Origin: Propionibacteriaceae bacterium | GTDB taxonomy: Bacteria > Actinomycetota > Actinomycetes > Propionibacteriales > Propionibacteriaceae | Reading direction: 5' to 3' | Length of the DNA: 8,974 nt | NCBI GenBank assembly: GCA_031262845.1 | Contig: JAISGZ010000029.1 | Coordinates: 1 to 8,974, forward strand | Part shown: positions 1 through 7,687 of the stretch, piece by piece | Layout: each line of letters starts with the position of its first letter | Numbering within the stretch: the stretch's first letter is position 1 | Made by a program: the position numbers and the translations under genes | The notes under the pieces: generated by a model | Databases searched by the model: none | What the model was told of the DNA's origin: nothing | What the model saw: only the letters and a program-made list of their open reading frames with translations

Positions 1-3000
1 TCGGGGTCGGGGTTGGCCGGGTGCGTAAGGTCGGTCGGACGTTGCCGAGGCGGTGTCGCAGCGGTGCCCAGCTGTCGCTCGTGATCAACCCGGCCCAAGC
101 CAGCCGCCAACAAGCCGCCACCACGGCGCTGGTGGTCGGTTCGGTGTCGCTGTCGGCGGCCAAGCGTGGACCGGATGGCGGATTCGGGGAGCTGCCATGG
201 GGATCGACAGACCCCAGCAAACGAATCAGTTCCGGGACCCGGAAAGCCCCGCCGGCGGCGAAGAGACCCAACAACTGGCGATCGAGATCGGCCAAGGCAC
301 CGGGCGGTGGGGCCGGGAAGGCCGTCACCAGATCGGTCGGTAGCAGAGTCAGCCAGCCATCCCCACCGGATAGTTCACCGCGCCCCGCCCAGACGACATC
401 ACCGCTGGCCAACAGCTCATCAAGGTAGCTGGGCTGATAATCGGCGACCCGGGCCGGCAAAATAAATGTTTCCAGCGCACTGGCCGGGACGGCCACGCCG
501 GCCAGTTGCTCGACGGCCCGGCGCAGTCCGGCTAAGCCGCGCTGGCGGGAGTCGCCGACGCCGTGCCAAAGCGGCAGGAAACGGCCGATGGTGTGGGCCG
601 GCAGGGGTTGGATTTCGGCTCGCAGGCGGCGCAGCGAGCGGCGCCGCAATTGCGTTAAGACCAGCGGATCGCAATAGGCCAAGCCAACACCGGGACGCAG
701 CTCGCCGGCGATCAACTGGTGGGTCTCGGTCAGATCGGCCAAGGCGGTGTCGACGCTGGCCGCCGAGTCGGCCGCCGGGCCAATCCAGGCCAGACACTCT
801 TCAGCCGTGAAGGGGCCGTGCCGCCGGGCGTAGCGGGCCACCAGGGTCGGCACCGTCAGATCGTCGTCGGTCATGACAACCCAGCGGCTGGGATCGAGCC
901 AGGGCCGAATCTGATCGGCCGCCACCAAATCCGACAGCCACCCGGCCACGGCTTCACGGTTGTCGGCTTGGGTGCGCTCGATCAAGTCGGCGGTCGCGAT
1001 CGGCCCCAGCAGGCGGATCAGATCGTGGACGTCTTCGGCGTTCCGGGCTTGGCGGGACGGCGTCAGACACTGCAACTCGGCTTCGGTTTGGGCGACCACG
1101 GCCGGGTCGAGCAGTTCGGCCAAGGCCAAGCCGGGTTGCTGACCGAGCACGTCGGCCAACAGCGCCGGGTCGATCATGAGGGCCGCCGCCCGCAACTCGG
1201 CCAGCGGCCGATCGGCTTCGTACATGAACAAGCCGACGTAGTTGAACAAGACGTTGCGGGCGAAGGGGCTGGGCCGGTCGGTCGTGACCTCGACCAAGCG
1301 GATGATCTGGCGCTCCAACCGAGCCATGACGTAGGTCAGAGCCGTCAGGTTGTAATCGTCGTATAAACACTCCCGCGCCGCTTCCACCATGATCGGGAAA
1401 TCCGGGTAGTGAGAAGCCGTTTGGAGGAGTTGGGCAGCGCGGTTGCGAAGCTGCCACAAAGGCTGCCGACGACCCGGCTGGCGACGGGGTAGGAGGAGCG
1501 CCCGGGCCGCGGCTTCCCGGAAGCGGGCGGCGAAGTGGGACGACTGGGCGAGTTCGGCCCGGACGAGATTCTCGACCTGAGCCGGGTCAATCAACAAAAA
1601 CTCGGCCAGGCCGGTCTCGGCCCAGACTGGGGTGGCGGCGGTTTCGTCCTCACTGATGGTCGTATCGGGTAGTCGCAGGACGATGCCGTCATCGGTCGAC
1701 ATGGCCTGGATATCGAGGCCGTAAGCCTGGTGCAAGCGGGCCGCGATCAGCAGCGACCAGGGTTGGTTGACCCGGTTGCCCCAGGGTGAGAGGACGACCA
1801 CGCGCCAGTCGCCGAGTTCGTCCCGGAATGATTCGACGACGATCGTCAGGTCACTCGGCACGGCCTCGGTGGCGGCCCGTTGGTCGGCCAAATAGGCCAA
1901 CAAGTTGTCGGTTGCCCACGGATCCAAGCCCAGTTCGGTCAGCCGGGCTTGGGCCGCAGCTGCCGGCTGTTCACTGAGTTCACGGCAGAACTGGCCGATG
2001 GCTTGGCCTAATTCGGCCGATCGACCGAGCCCGTCACCCTTCCAGAACGGCATCCGGCCGGGGGCTCCGGGGACCGGTTTGACCTGGACCTGATCGGAGG
2101 TGATGGCTGTGATGAGCCACGAACTGGAGCCCAAGGTGATGGTGTCGCCGACCCGGGATTCGAACACCATCTCTTCGTCGAGTTCGCCGACCCGGCGGCC
2201 CGAACCGTCACCGGCGTCGAGAAAGACGCCGTACAGACCGCGGTCGGGAATCGTGCCACCGTTGATCACGGCTAGGCGCTGGGCCCCCCGGCGGCCCCGT
2301 AACTGTCCGGTGGTTCGGTTCCAGTCCAAGCGGGGCCGTAATTCGGCGAACTGTTCGGACGGGTAACGGCCCGACAACAGGTCGAGTACGGCGTGGAGTG
2401 AGCGGCGGCTCAACTGGGCGAAGGGGGCGGCCCGTTGGACGACGGTCAGCAAGTCGTCGACCGTCCAGTCGTCGATCGCGACCATGGCCACGATCTGTTG
2501 GGCCAAGACGTCGAGCGGGTTGCGTTCGAGCCAGATGGCTTCGAGTTGGCCCTGTCGCATGCGGTCGACGATGACTGTCATGGCGACCAGGTCGCCGAGG
2601 TATTTCGGGAAGAAACGACCGGTCGAGACGGCGCCGACCTGGTGTCCGGCCCGGCCGATTCGCTGGAGGCCGGAGGCGACCGAAGTCGGGGCTTCGACTT
2701 GAATGACGAAGTCGACCGCGCCCATGTCGATCCCCAATTCCAGCGAACTGGTGGCCACGACGGCCCGCAGTTGGCCGTCTTTGAGGGCTTGCTCGACTCG
2801 GCGGCGGCGCTCTTGCGACATCGAACCGTGATGGGCCATGGCGGCGGCGGACGAGCCGGCGGCGACGTTGGAGGCGCCGATGAAACCGGCCGGTAAGTGT
2901 TGGCGGCGGACCGCGGGCGGTTCGGTGACCGTGGTGACAGGCGGTGACTCGACAGCGTCGTCATCCTCGACGGCGAACGTGACGTAGCCCCGGCTTTCCC

Positions 3001-4105
3001 ACAACTCGTTGATCCGAGAGGCCAAGCGCTCGGCGATCTGGCGGGAGTTGACGAAGACGATGGTCGACTGGTGTTGGGCGATCAAATCAACCAGCCGCTC
3101 GGTGACATGGGGCCAAATCGACGTCTGGGCGGTCAGCGTGGTGGCGGTGTCCGCCTGGTCGAGGCGGTTTTCGGGGTCGTGGCCGGATCGGGCCAGGTCG
3201 GGCGAGGTTGGGCCGGGTGAGGTTGGGTCGGGCGGCGTTTTGGTGCCGGGCCGGGGGGCTTGGGCCAAGTCGGCTAAATCCGGTACGGGCACTTCGATCC
3301 GTAAATCCCAGGCCTTCTCCAACTCCGGTTCGATGACGCTGACCGGCCGGCCGCTGGCCAGGAATTCGGCCACCACCTCGGTCGGGCGGACGGTCGCGGA
3401 CAAGCCGATGCGCTGCGCCGGACGGGCCAATTGAGCGTCCAGACGTTCGAGTGACAAGGCCAAATGAGAGCCTCTTTTGGTCCCGGCGAGGGAGTGGATT
3501 TCGTCGATGATGACGGTGTCAATCAGGGCCAGCTGATGGCGAGCGGCCGACGTCAGGAGGAGGAACAACGACTCCGGGGTGGTGATGAGAATGTCGGCCC
3601 CCCAGCGGGCGAAGTGGCGGCGCTGATCGGCTGGTGTGTCACCGGAGCGCAGCGCCACGGTCACGGGCGACAACGTCTCGCCACGTTCGGCCGCGGTCTG
3701 GTGAATTCCGGCCAGCGGGCGCTGCAAATTGCGCTCAACATCGTTGGCTAAGGCCTTGAGAGGGGAGATGTAGAGCACGCGGCAGGGCGGTGGTTCGGCC
3801 GCGGCTCGGCGACGACGGGCCGGTTTCGAGCGGTTGGTTGTCGGTTGGACCGCACCGACGAGGCCAGCCCTTGGCAATGCGGGTTGTACGGGCGGGCGAT
3901 CGTCACGGGTCAACAACCGGTCCAAACTCCAGAGAAAAGCCGCCAGCGTTTTACCCGAGCCGGTGGGGGCGATGACCAGGCTGTGGTCACCGGCCGCGAT
4001 CGCTTCCCAGGCTTGTTGTTGGGCCAAGGTCGGCGACCCGAGGGTGGTGCGGAACCAGTCGGCCGTGGCGGCCGAGAAGCGCCTCAAACCATCGTCGCTG
4101 AGCAA
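1..4105 (-). CDS. lhr: Lhr-type ATP-dependent DEAD/DEAH helicase, C-terminus cut by window edge
   Basis: This is a superfamily 2 helicase of the Lhr (large helicase-related) family. Members are ATP-driven 3'-5' translocases acting on DNA or RNA:DNA duplexes in repair. The frame is open for 1368 codons to the left edge. With the TTG at 4105 as residue 1: Walker A TGSGKT (K52), Walker B box DEIH 201-204, motif III SAT 236-238, TIVFVNSR 348-355 in the second RecA domain, and motif VI QRIGRAGH 481-488. A beta-barrel-like segment follows at about 596-668, then the DEAD/H-associated region with SPWGNRV near 770. The last visible residues (RPTLRTRPTPT) resemble the basic/Pro linker before the actinobacterial C-terminal domain, so I infer 150-200 residues are missing. 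A Pro/Thr/Ser linker lies at 291-303 and an acidic insert at about 375-400. The start is uncertain: the frame is open back to a TGA at 4190-4192 but holds no ATG or GTG; TTG at 4087 is an alternative. Family assignment is firm. Confidence 0.95.
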   Translation of the reverse strand, partial: MLSDDGLRRFSAATADWFRTTLGSPTLAQQQAWEAIAAGDHSLVIAPTGSGKTLAAFLWSLDRLLTRDDRPPVQPALPRAGLVGAVQPTTNRSKPARRRRAAAEPPPCRVLYISPLKALANDVERNLQRPLAGIHQTAAERGETLSPVTVALRSGDTPADQRRHFARWGADILITTPESLFLLLTSAARHQLALIDTVIIDEIHSLAGTKRGSHLALSLERLDAQLARPAQRIGLSATVRPTEVVAEFLASGRPVSVIEPELEKAWDLRIEVPVPDLADLAQAPRPGTKTPPDPTSPGPTSPDLARSGHDPENRLDQADTATTLTAQTSIWPHVTERLVDLIAQHQSTIVFVNSRQIAERLASRINELWESRGYVTFAVEDDDAVESPPVTTVTEPPAVRRQHLPAGFIGASNVAAGSSAAAMAHHGSMSQERRRRVEQALKDGQLRAVVATSSLELGIDMGAVDFVIQVEAPTSVASGLQRIGRAGHQVGAVSTGRFFPKYLGDLVAMTVIVDRMRQGQLEAIWLERNPLDVLAQQIVAMVAIDDWTVDDLLTVVQRAAPFAQLSRRSLHAVLDLLSGRYPSEQFAELRPRLDWNRTTGQLRGRRGAQRLAVINGGTIPDRGLYGVFLDAGDGSGRRVGELDEEMVFESRVGDTITLGSSSWLITAITSDQVQVKPVPGAPGRMPFWKGDGLGRSAELGQAIGQFCRELSEQPAAAAQARLTELGLDPWATDNLLAYLADQRAATEAVPSDLTIVVESFRDELGDWRVVVLSPWGNRVNQPWSLLIAARLHQAYGLDIQAMSTDDGIVLRLPDTTISEDETAATPVWAETGLAEFLLIDPAQVENLVRAELAQSSHFAARFREAAARALLLPRRQPGRRQPLWQLRNRAAQLLQTASHYPDFPIMVEAARECLYDDYNLTALTYVMARLERQIIRLVEVTTDRPSPFARNVLFNYVGLFMYEADRPLAELRAAALMIDPALLADVLGQQPGLALAELLDPAVVAQTEAELQCLTPSRQARNAEDVHDLIRLLGPIATADLIERTQADNREAVAGWLSDLVAADQIRPWLDPSRWVVMTDDDLTVPTLVARYARRHGPFTAEECLAWIGPAADSAASVDTALADLTETHQLIAGELRPGVGLAYCDPLVLTQLRRRSLRRLRAEIQPLPAHTIGRFLPLWHGVGDSRQRGLAGLRRAVEQLAGVAVPASALETFILPARVADYQPSYLDELLASGDVVWAGRGELSGGDGWLTLLPTDLVTAFPAPPPGALADLDRQLLGLFAAGGAFRVPELIRLLGSVDPHGSSPNPPSGPRLAADSDTEPTTSAVVAACWRLAWAGLITSDSWAPLRHRLGNVRPTLRTRPTPTP
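3199..3228 (-). repeat. Two tandem 15-bp units encoding a PTSPG/PTSPD linker inside lhr
   Basis: Two adjacent 15-bp units (3199-3213 and 3214-3228) differ at only two positions. Read on the minus strand they encode Pro-Thr-Ser-Pro plus Gly or Asp, part of a flexible linker (about residues 291-303) between the two RecA domains of the helicase. A degenerate third start of the unit follows at 3229. It is in frame and does not disturb any helicase motif. Confidence 0.6.
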
Positions 4106-4194
4106 AGAGCTATTGTCATCGGCGGGATCGGCGATGAAGTCGGCGCTAGCTGAGCCGGAGATGATATGTCCTCGTGAGTTGATGAGTTGTCATG

Positions 4195-4266
4195 TCTGGT
4201 GAGGTCAGGCGTCAGAAAAAAGATGACGGCTGACTTCGTTTCTTCAGGCTTACCTATTTCACCAGA
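4195..4266. repeat. Nested inverted repeats across the permease stop codon, upstream of lhr
   Basis: The outer arms are a perfect 8-bp inverted repeat, TCTGGTGA (4195-4202) and TCACCAGA (4259-4266). The right arm contains the permease stop codon (4259-4261). Inside it is a second stem: GTCAG-g-CGTCA (4204-4214) pairs with TGACG-g-CTGAC (4224-4234), with one central mismatch and a 9-nt loop carrying six A on the plus strand (six U in the minus transcript). In the permease transcript this forms a structured 3' end, but no U-run follows, so it is not a classic intrinsic terminator. It may slow or end transcription before lhr, or be an mRNA stability element. Confidence 0.45.
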
Positions 4267-5197
4267 TAACGTGGGCCAACGCCAAAGCTGTCGGGATCGT
4301 GATAACGGACATCAGGGTCGACACGAACAGGTAACGGGTCGCAAAACTCGTGTCGAGGCGACGCATAACCGAGAACATGACGAGAAATGCCGCCACCGGA
4401 CAGGCCAACGGGATGAGAATGGCCAACCGTGTCGTCTCATCCAACGGCACGAAAGTCAGCAGGCCGAGACAGATCAGCGGCAGCAACAGGTTGCGCACGG
4501 CCGTGCCGACCCAAGTCCAGCCATCAGCGAACAGGTCCCGCCACGACAGCGCCGCCAGGCTGACACCGATGATGATCATCGACAGCGGAGCGTTCATCGC
4601 CGCGACATAACCCAAACCTTCGACGACCAGGTTCGGTAGCGGAATCGAGCCGATGAATAAGACCAGTCCAACCAGTAGGCCGAGGAAATTGGGATTGCCC
4701 AGGAACTGGGTCAACTGGTGACGCCGGGTGGTGCCCGGGGGACGGGGGAACATGCCGAAGCCGTGGGTCCAGACGAAGAAGTTGAAGGCGACCACGAACA
4801 CCACCGCGAAGAAGACACCATCGGGCCCCAATAGGGCTTGGGCCAGGGGAATGCCGAGGAAGCCGGCGTTCGAATAGATGGAACCGAAACGTAGGGCTCG
4901 GCGGCGGTCGGTGTCGGCCACCAGCCGGCGGTTGAACAACAGGTAGACGATGGCGATCAGCAGCAGGTAAGAGATGACGTCGATGCCGAGGACGAGGCCG
5001 AAATCACGGAATCGATCGAGGTCGAAGGGCCGGTGAAAAGCCTGCAAGATGACCGCCGGGGTGACGAAGTAGACCAAGATGTTGGTCAGGCCGGGCATGA
5101 CCTTCGAACTCAACCAGCCCAGTTTCGTGGCCACGACGCCGATCGCCATGAGGGCGAACATGATGACGACCTGCTGTGCCGTGACAAAAAAGCCCAT
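4259..5197 (-). CDS. AEC-family (auxin efflux carrier type) membrane permease
   Basis: A 312-residue integral membrane protein of the AEC transporter family (Pfam Mem_trans). Family members move small organic anions such as malate, malonate or auxin-like compounds across the cytoplasmic membrane; the substrate here cannot be told from sequence. About ten hydrophobic segments are visible, near residues 5-23, 36-54, 68-88, 103-123, 128-146, 168-184, 194-216, 228-250, 258-278 and 287-311. Family-like motifs are YSNAGFLGIPL (108-118) and NPNFLGLLVGL (168-178). The length is normal for the family. The ATG at 5195-5197 has a good Shine-Dalgarno, AAGAGGTGAA (5201-5210). A possible -10 (TAGTCT, 5218-5223 on the minus strand) lacks a convincing -35. 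lhr lies about 150 bp downstream on the same strand, so co-transcription is possible but interrupted by inverted repeats. Confidence 0.9.
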   Translation of the reverse strand: MGFFVTAQQVVIMFALMAIGVVATKLGWLSSKVMPGLTNILVYFVTPAVILQAFHRPFDLDRFRDFGLVLGIDVISYLLLIAIVYLLFNRRLVADTDRRRALRFGSIYSNAGFLGIPLAQALLGPDGVFFAVVFVVAFNFFVWTHGFGMFPRPPGTTRRHQLTQFLGNPNFLGLLVGLVLFIGSIPLPNLVVEGLGYVAAMNAPLSMIIIGVSLAALSWRDLFADGWTWVGTAVRNLLLPLICLGLLTFVPLDETTRLAILIPLACPVAAFLVMFSVMRRLDTSFATRYLFVSTLMSVITIPTALALAHVIW

Positions 5198-5298
5198 GTC
5201 TTCACCTCTTGGCGCTCAGACTAGTGGGACACGGGAGCTGTCCGTTGATGCCTGCCCCAATCGGGTGGACAGGTCAGGTGGCCATGAACGCCGGTAGC

Positions 5299-5336
5299 CG
5301 GAGCGGCGGCCCCACCGCAGTGAAGCCGCCGCTCCG
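5299..5336 (-). terminator. GC-rich hairpin terminator after the protease gene
   Basis: A perfect 12-bp inverted repeat (5299-5310 and 5325-5336; left arm CGGAGCGGCGGC) encloses a 14-nt loop, about 30 bp past the protease stop codon. It has no U-run. Very GC-rich stems without a U tail are commonly proposed as terminators in actinobacteria. Its position fits the end of the protease transcript and would insulate the permease downstream. Confidence 0.7.
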
Positions 5337-5368
5337 AGCCAGTAGCTAGTCGATGATCTCCGCTGGGT

Positions 5369-7321
5369 TTAGAACCAAATCACGAAGGTGAACATGCTCA
5401 TGAATCTGGCGAAGATGCCGTTGAAGAACGACGTGATGACAGTGAGGAAGCTGAAACCAGGTTCGGCCGATGGTCGATTGGCCGTCGACCAACTCTGCGT
5501 CGGCGAGGGCGGTATCGAAATCCACCGGCTGGCCGTGCTGGCCCCAGGGCGCGGTGAAGTCGCCGGTGACGAGGAACTCGAAGTTGACGTCGGGGTGGGG
5601 GTCGGCGTCGGTGAGGGAGTCGTCGTCGGGGTGGACTTGGTGGGTGACACCGGAGCCGACGAACTGGGTGGCTCCGAAGTCGAAGGCGCGGTTGAGCTGG
5701 CCGTCGACACCGGCGTGGTCGGCCTGGTCAGGTCGCTGTCGATGATGGCCTTGATCGACAAGTTACCGAGTCTGCCACCGGTGCTGGAACGGAAATCTGA
5801 CCACGTTGACCCGTTGCTGTTGAGTAGGAAACTCTGACCGGTTTCGTAGCTGATGTACGAGTGCAGCGTGCCGTTGGCGGACATCACCGGATAGGGCTCT
5901 TCACCGTAGAGATAAGCCGTATTGGACGTCTGAGAGGTTGTCTTGACGACGACGGCGAAAGAACTGCCGGCGGTCAAGGTCGGCGGATTCTCGAGCCCGA
6001 TCTGATTCCAGCCGGCGTAGGTGACGGAGCCGGTTTGGCTGCTGCCATTGGTGTGGTTGACGTCGAGTAATTTGCCACTGGTCGGGGTTTTGCCAGGATT
6101 GAGATAAATCGAAATCTCGTAGTTCTGGTTCGGTTCACCCGAGTAAATCAGAACGGACTTCAGCTTCTGGCTCGAACCGGCGGGAACCTCGAAAACATTG
6201 GCGCCAGTGATCGTGCGCGACCCCAGCCAACCGACGCCGACGCCGGCCATGGCGTCATCGAGGAACAGCACCTGCTGACTGGTATCGGCCGGTGACAAGT
6301 CGTACAGCCACGACTCACCGATCGTCACGTCGTAGTACGACAGCCAGAAATAGCCCTGTTTGTCAGCCGCCGTACCCCAACTGTTTTGCACCAACCAAGC
6401 CCCGTTCCCGGCCGGGCGAGTACTGAAATTGCTGGCCGGATAGTCGTTATCCCAGCCCACCAAAAGCACGGCGTGGTTAGCGATATTACTGGGGTTGATC
6501 GGGTTACCGGGCCAGTTGTAAATCGACGCCGTGGAGGGATTGTAAATTGACGATTTGAATCCCAAGCCCTGTCCTTGAGGGGCGTAATACGACGTTGACA
6601 GAGCGCCTTCTGCGGTCATTTTCTGTTGGACAGCGGTGATATTGGCGAAACTGAATTGACCGCGGCTGTTATAGGGCCGGGGCAGAATCCAAGCATTGTC
6701 CAGCTGATACTGCCGGGAATTGATCTGGTTGAGCGACAGTTTGGTGGCGGCGCTCCGGTAGGGATACGCCGCCTCGGTTTGAGCGCCGTAGCCTTTCGAC
6801 CAGGCGGCCGCGGCCAGGAAGTCGGAACCACCAGTTTGGAGCCCGTCAACGGACACGCTGAGGCCGACGTTGAGACGCTGGCCGTCAATGCCACGGTCGT
6901 TGTAGACCGCCCAATTCAGGTGAGCCGGCGACAAATTGACATTGTTCTGGCCGTCGAGGGCGAGTTCCGACATGGCTGAGCCGGTGGCGGCGAAAGCCCA
7001 GCAGGCTTCGTGATTGCCCTGGTCACGCACGCTAGGCACGGCTCCGAGTTGACGCAGATCAAAGCTGGTCGCATCAGCGGCCGCCGCTACCGTCGCCGAG
7101 CCTGAATAGTCGGCGTCGTTGACGGCATCGTAATTGTTCTGGCTTGGGGTGTAGCCATAAGACGGGCCTTCGGGCAACACGACCTCGGTCGACCGGCTGG
7201 ACTGGAATATCAGATTTTCGCCGGCGGCCTGTGTGGTCGTGGGGGAAAGACCAGTCAGTAGGGCGATGGCTAGACCACCGGCCAAGGAGGCCGTCAGGGC
7301 AGTCCGGTTGATTAAGCGCAT
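5369..7321 (-). CDS. Secreted papain-family (C1) cysteine protease with probable lectin-like domain
   Basis: A 650-residue exported protein. Residues 1-33 form a signal peptide (basic MRLINR, then a hydrophobic core, cleavage near TQA-AG). The papain-like domain begins near 85. The catalytic set is complete: oxyanion Gln101 in VRDQG, nucleophile Cys107 in EACWAFAATG, His283 in NHAVLLVGW and Asn313 in VQNSWG. No long inhibitory propeptide is seen. Residues about 350-530 resemble the lectin-like domain that follows C1 domains in bacterial and archaeal surface proteases (probable, from arrangement and a beta-rich look). A Thr/Ser/Pro linker covers 533-595. The last 30 residues (621-650) are very hydrophobic with nine Phe. 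There is no LPXTG motif. It presumably cleaves proteins or peptides outside the cell. The ATG at 7319-7321 is fixed by the signal peptide; the Shine-Dalgarno is weak (AAGTGAG). It appears to be a single-gene transcript. Confidence 0.9.
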   Translation of the reverse strand: MRLINRTALTASLAGGLAIALLTGLSPTTTQAAGENLIFQSSRSTEVVLPEGPSYGYTPSQNNYDAVNDADYSGSATVAAAADATSFDLRQLGAVPSVRDQGNHEACWAFAATGSAMSELALDGQNNVNLSPAHLNWAVYNDRGIDGQRLNVGLSVSVDGLQTGGSDFLAAAAWSKGYGAQTEAAYPYRSAATKLSLNQINSRQYQLDNAWILPRPYNSRGQFSFANITAVQQKMTAEGALSTSYYAPQGQGLGFKSSIYNPSTASIYNWPGNPINPSNIANHAVLLVGWDNDYPASNFSTRPAGNGAWLVQNSWGTAADKQGYFWLSYYDVTIGESWLYDLSPADTSQQVLFLDDAMAGVGVGWLGSRTITGANVFEVPAGSSQKLKSVLIYSGEPNQNYEISIYLNPGKTPTSGKLLDVNHTNGSSQTGSVTYAGWNQIGLENPPTLTAGSSFAVVVKTTSQTSNTAYLYGEEPYPVMSANGTLHSYISYETGQSFLLNSNGSTWSDFRSSTGGRLGNLSIKAIIDSDLTRPTTPVSTASSTAPSTSEPPSSSAPVSPTKSTPTTTPSPTPTPTPTSTSSSSSPATSPRPGASTASRWISIPPSPTQSWSTANRPSAEPGFSFLTVITSFFNGIFARFMSMFTFVIWF

Positions 7322-7328
7322 GCGGTTC

Positions 7329-7352
7329 TCACTTCATGACGTTGGAGCTCAT
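7329..7352 (-). other. Seven-codon leader ORF upstream of the protease
   Basis: On the minus strand an ATG at 7350-7352 opens MSSNVMK, ending with TGA at 7329-7331, seven bases before the protease ATG. The spacing would permit translational coupling. There is no clear Shine-Dalgarno before its ATG, and an ORF this short is common by chance, so it is only a candidate leader peptide. Confidence 0.2.
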
Positions 7353-7365
7353 GGTCGGAAAAGAC

Positions 7366-7444
7366 GCCTGGGGGTCATTGAGTGTGGCCGGAGGGGGAAC
7401 CAGTAAGTGAGGAGACCGGTGCCGGACTCAATGACGCCCCAGGC
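7366..7444 (-). promoter_or_regulatory. Long stem-loop in the protease leader, possible attenuator
   Basis: GCCTGGGGGTCATTGAGT (7366-7383) pairs with ACTCAATGACGCCCCAGGC (7426-7444): 18 base pairs with a single one-base bulge, around a 42-nt loop with further CCGG self-complementarity. It ends about 45 bp before the protease ATG and lies downstream of the candidate promoter at 7472-7500, so it would fold in the mRNA leader. On the minus strand the stem is followed by GTCTTTTCC, a short U-rich run as in an attenuator. A protein-bound inverted repeat or a small mobile palindrome is also possible. I matched it to no known riboswitch. Confidence 0.5.
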
Positions 7445-7471
7445 TGATTGGAGAAAGGACTCTTCTGGCGC

Positions 7472-7500
7472 AGGTTAGCAAAGAATTAATGTTTCGTAAA
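7472..7500 (-). promoter_or_regulatory. Candidate promoter for the protease
   Basis: In the AT-rich stretch upstream of the protease, the minus strand reads TTTACG (7495-7500) as a -35 and TAACCT (7472-7477) as a -10, with a 17-bp spacer. The -10 fits the loose actinobacterial TANNNT pattern. Transcription would start near 7465, giving a leader of roughly 140 nt that includes the long stem-loop. Assigned by eye only. Confidence 0.35.
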
Positions 7501-7543
7501 GTAAATTTGTCACGGCGCCAGCGAAAATGGCGTAGTCATTGTT

Positions 7544-7558
7544 ACAAAACTGTTTTGT
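7544..7558. promoter_or_regulatory. Near-palindrome ACAAAACTGTTTTGT, possible operator
   Basis: Six-base arms ACAAAA and TTTTGT flank CTG, giving a 15-bp near-perfect palindrome of the size of a dimeric repressor site. It is AT-rich within GC-rich surroundings and lies about 45 bp upstream of the candidate protease -35, where an activator or repressor could act. No regulator family can be named. Confidence 0.3.
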
Positions 7559-7665
7559 TGGGGCCTGGGCTGGAGCCCGAAAGCGTTTCCCTCGACCGGG
7601 TCGTGGCACTCAGCGCGCTGGGGGCGGTGGTCGGACGACGGTCTGACCGAGACCCTCGTCCAACC
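7559..7665. other. Non-coding spacer with small palindromes
   Basis: No supportable gene lies here. An open frame crosses it on the plus strand (7489-7797), but it lacks a ribosome binding site and has a composition unlike a protein. Visible structures are CAGCGCGCTG (7611-7620, a perfect 10-bp palindrome) and an 8-bp stem with a GACG tetraloop (7629-7648, one G-T pair). Upstream rlmB promoter elements probably lie in or near this stretch, but I could not identify any. Confidence 0.4.
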
Positions 7666-7687
7666 CCTAGTGGTCTGTCGCATCGAG

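Noticed and set aside
719..1366. A 215-codon open frame on the plus strand opposite lhr
   Set aside because: It is a Gly/Gln/Arg-rich shadow of the continuous lhr reading frame with no domain or start signals.
5388..5837. Plus-strand Val/Gly-rich open frame opposite the protease linker
   Set aside because: It is a complement of the Thr/Ser/Pro-rich linker codons. The minus-strand frame is continuous from signal peptide to stop.
7384..7425. GGAGGGGGAACCAG on the plus strand, reminiscent of part of a c-di-AMP (ydaO-type) riboswitch
   Set aside because: It is antisense to the protease leader, the other conserved riboswitch blocks are not visible, and no plus-strand gene follows closely.
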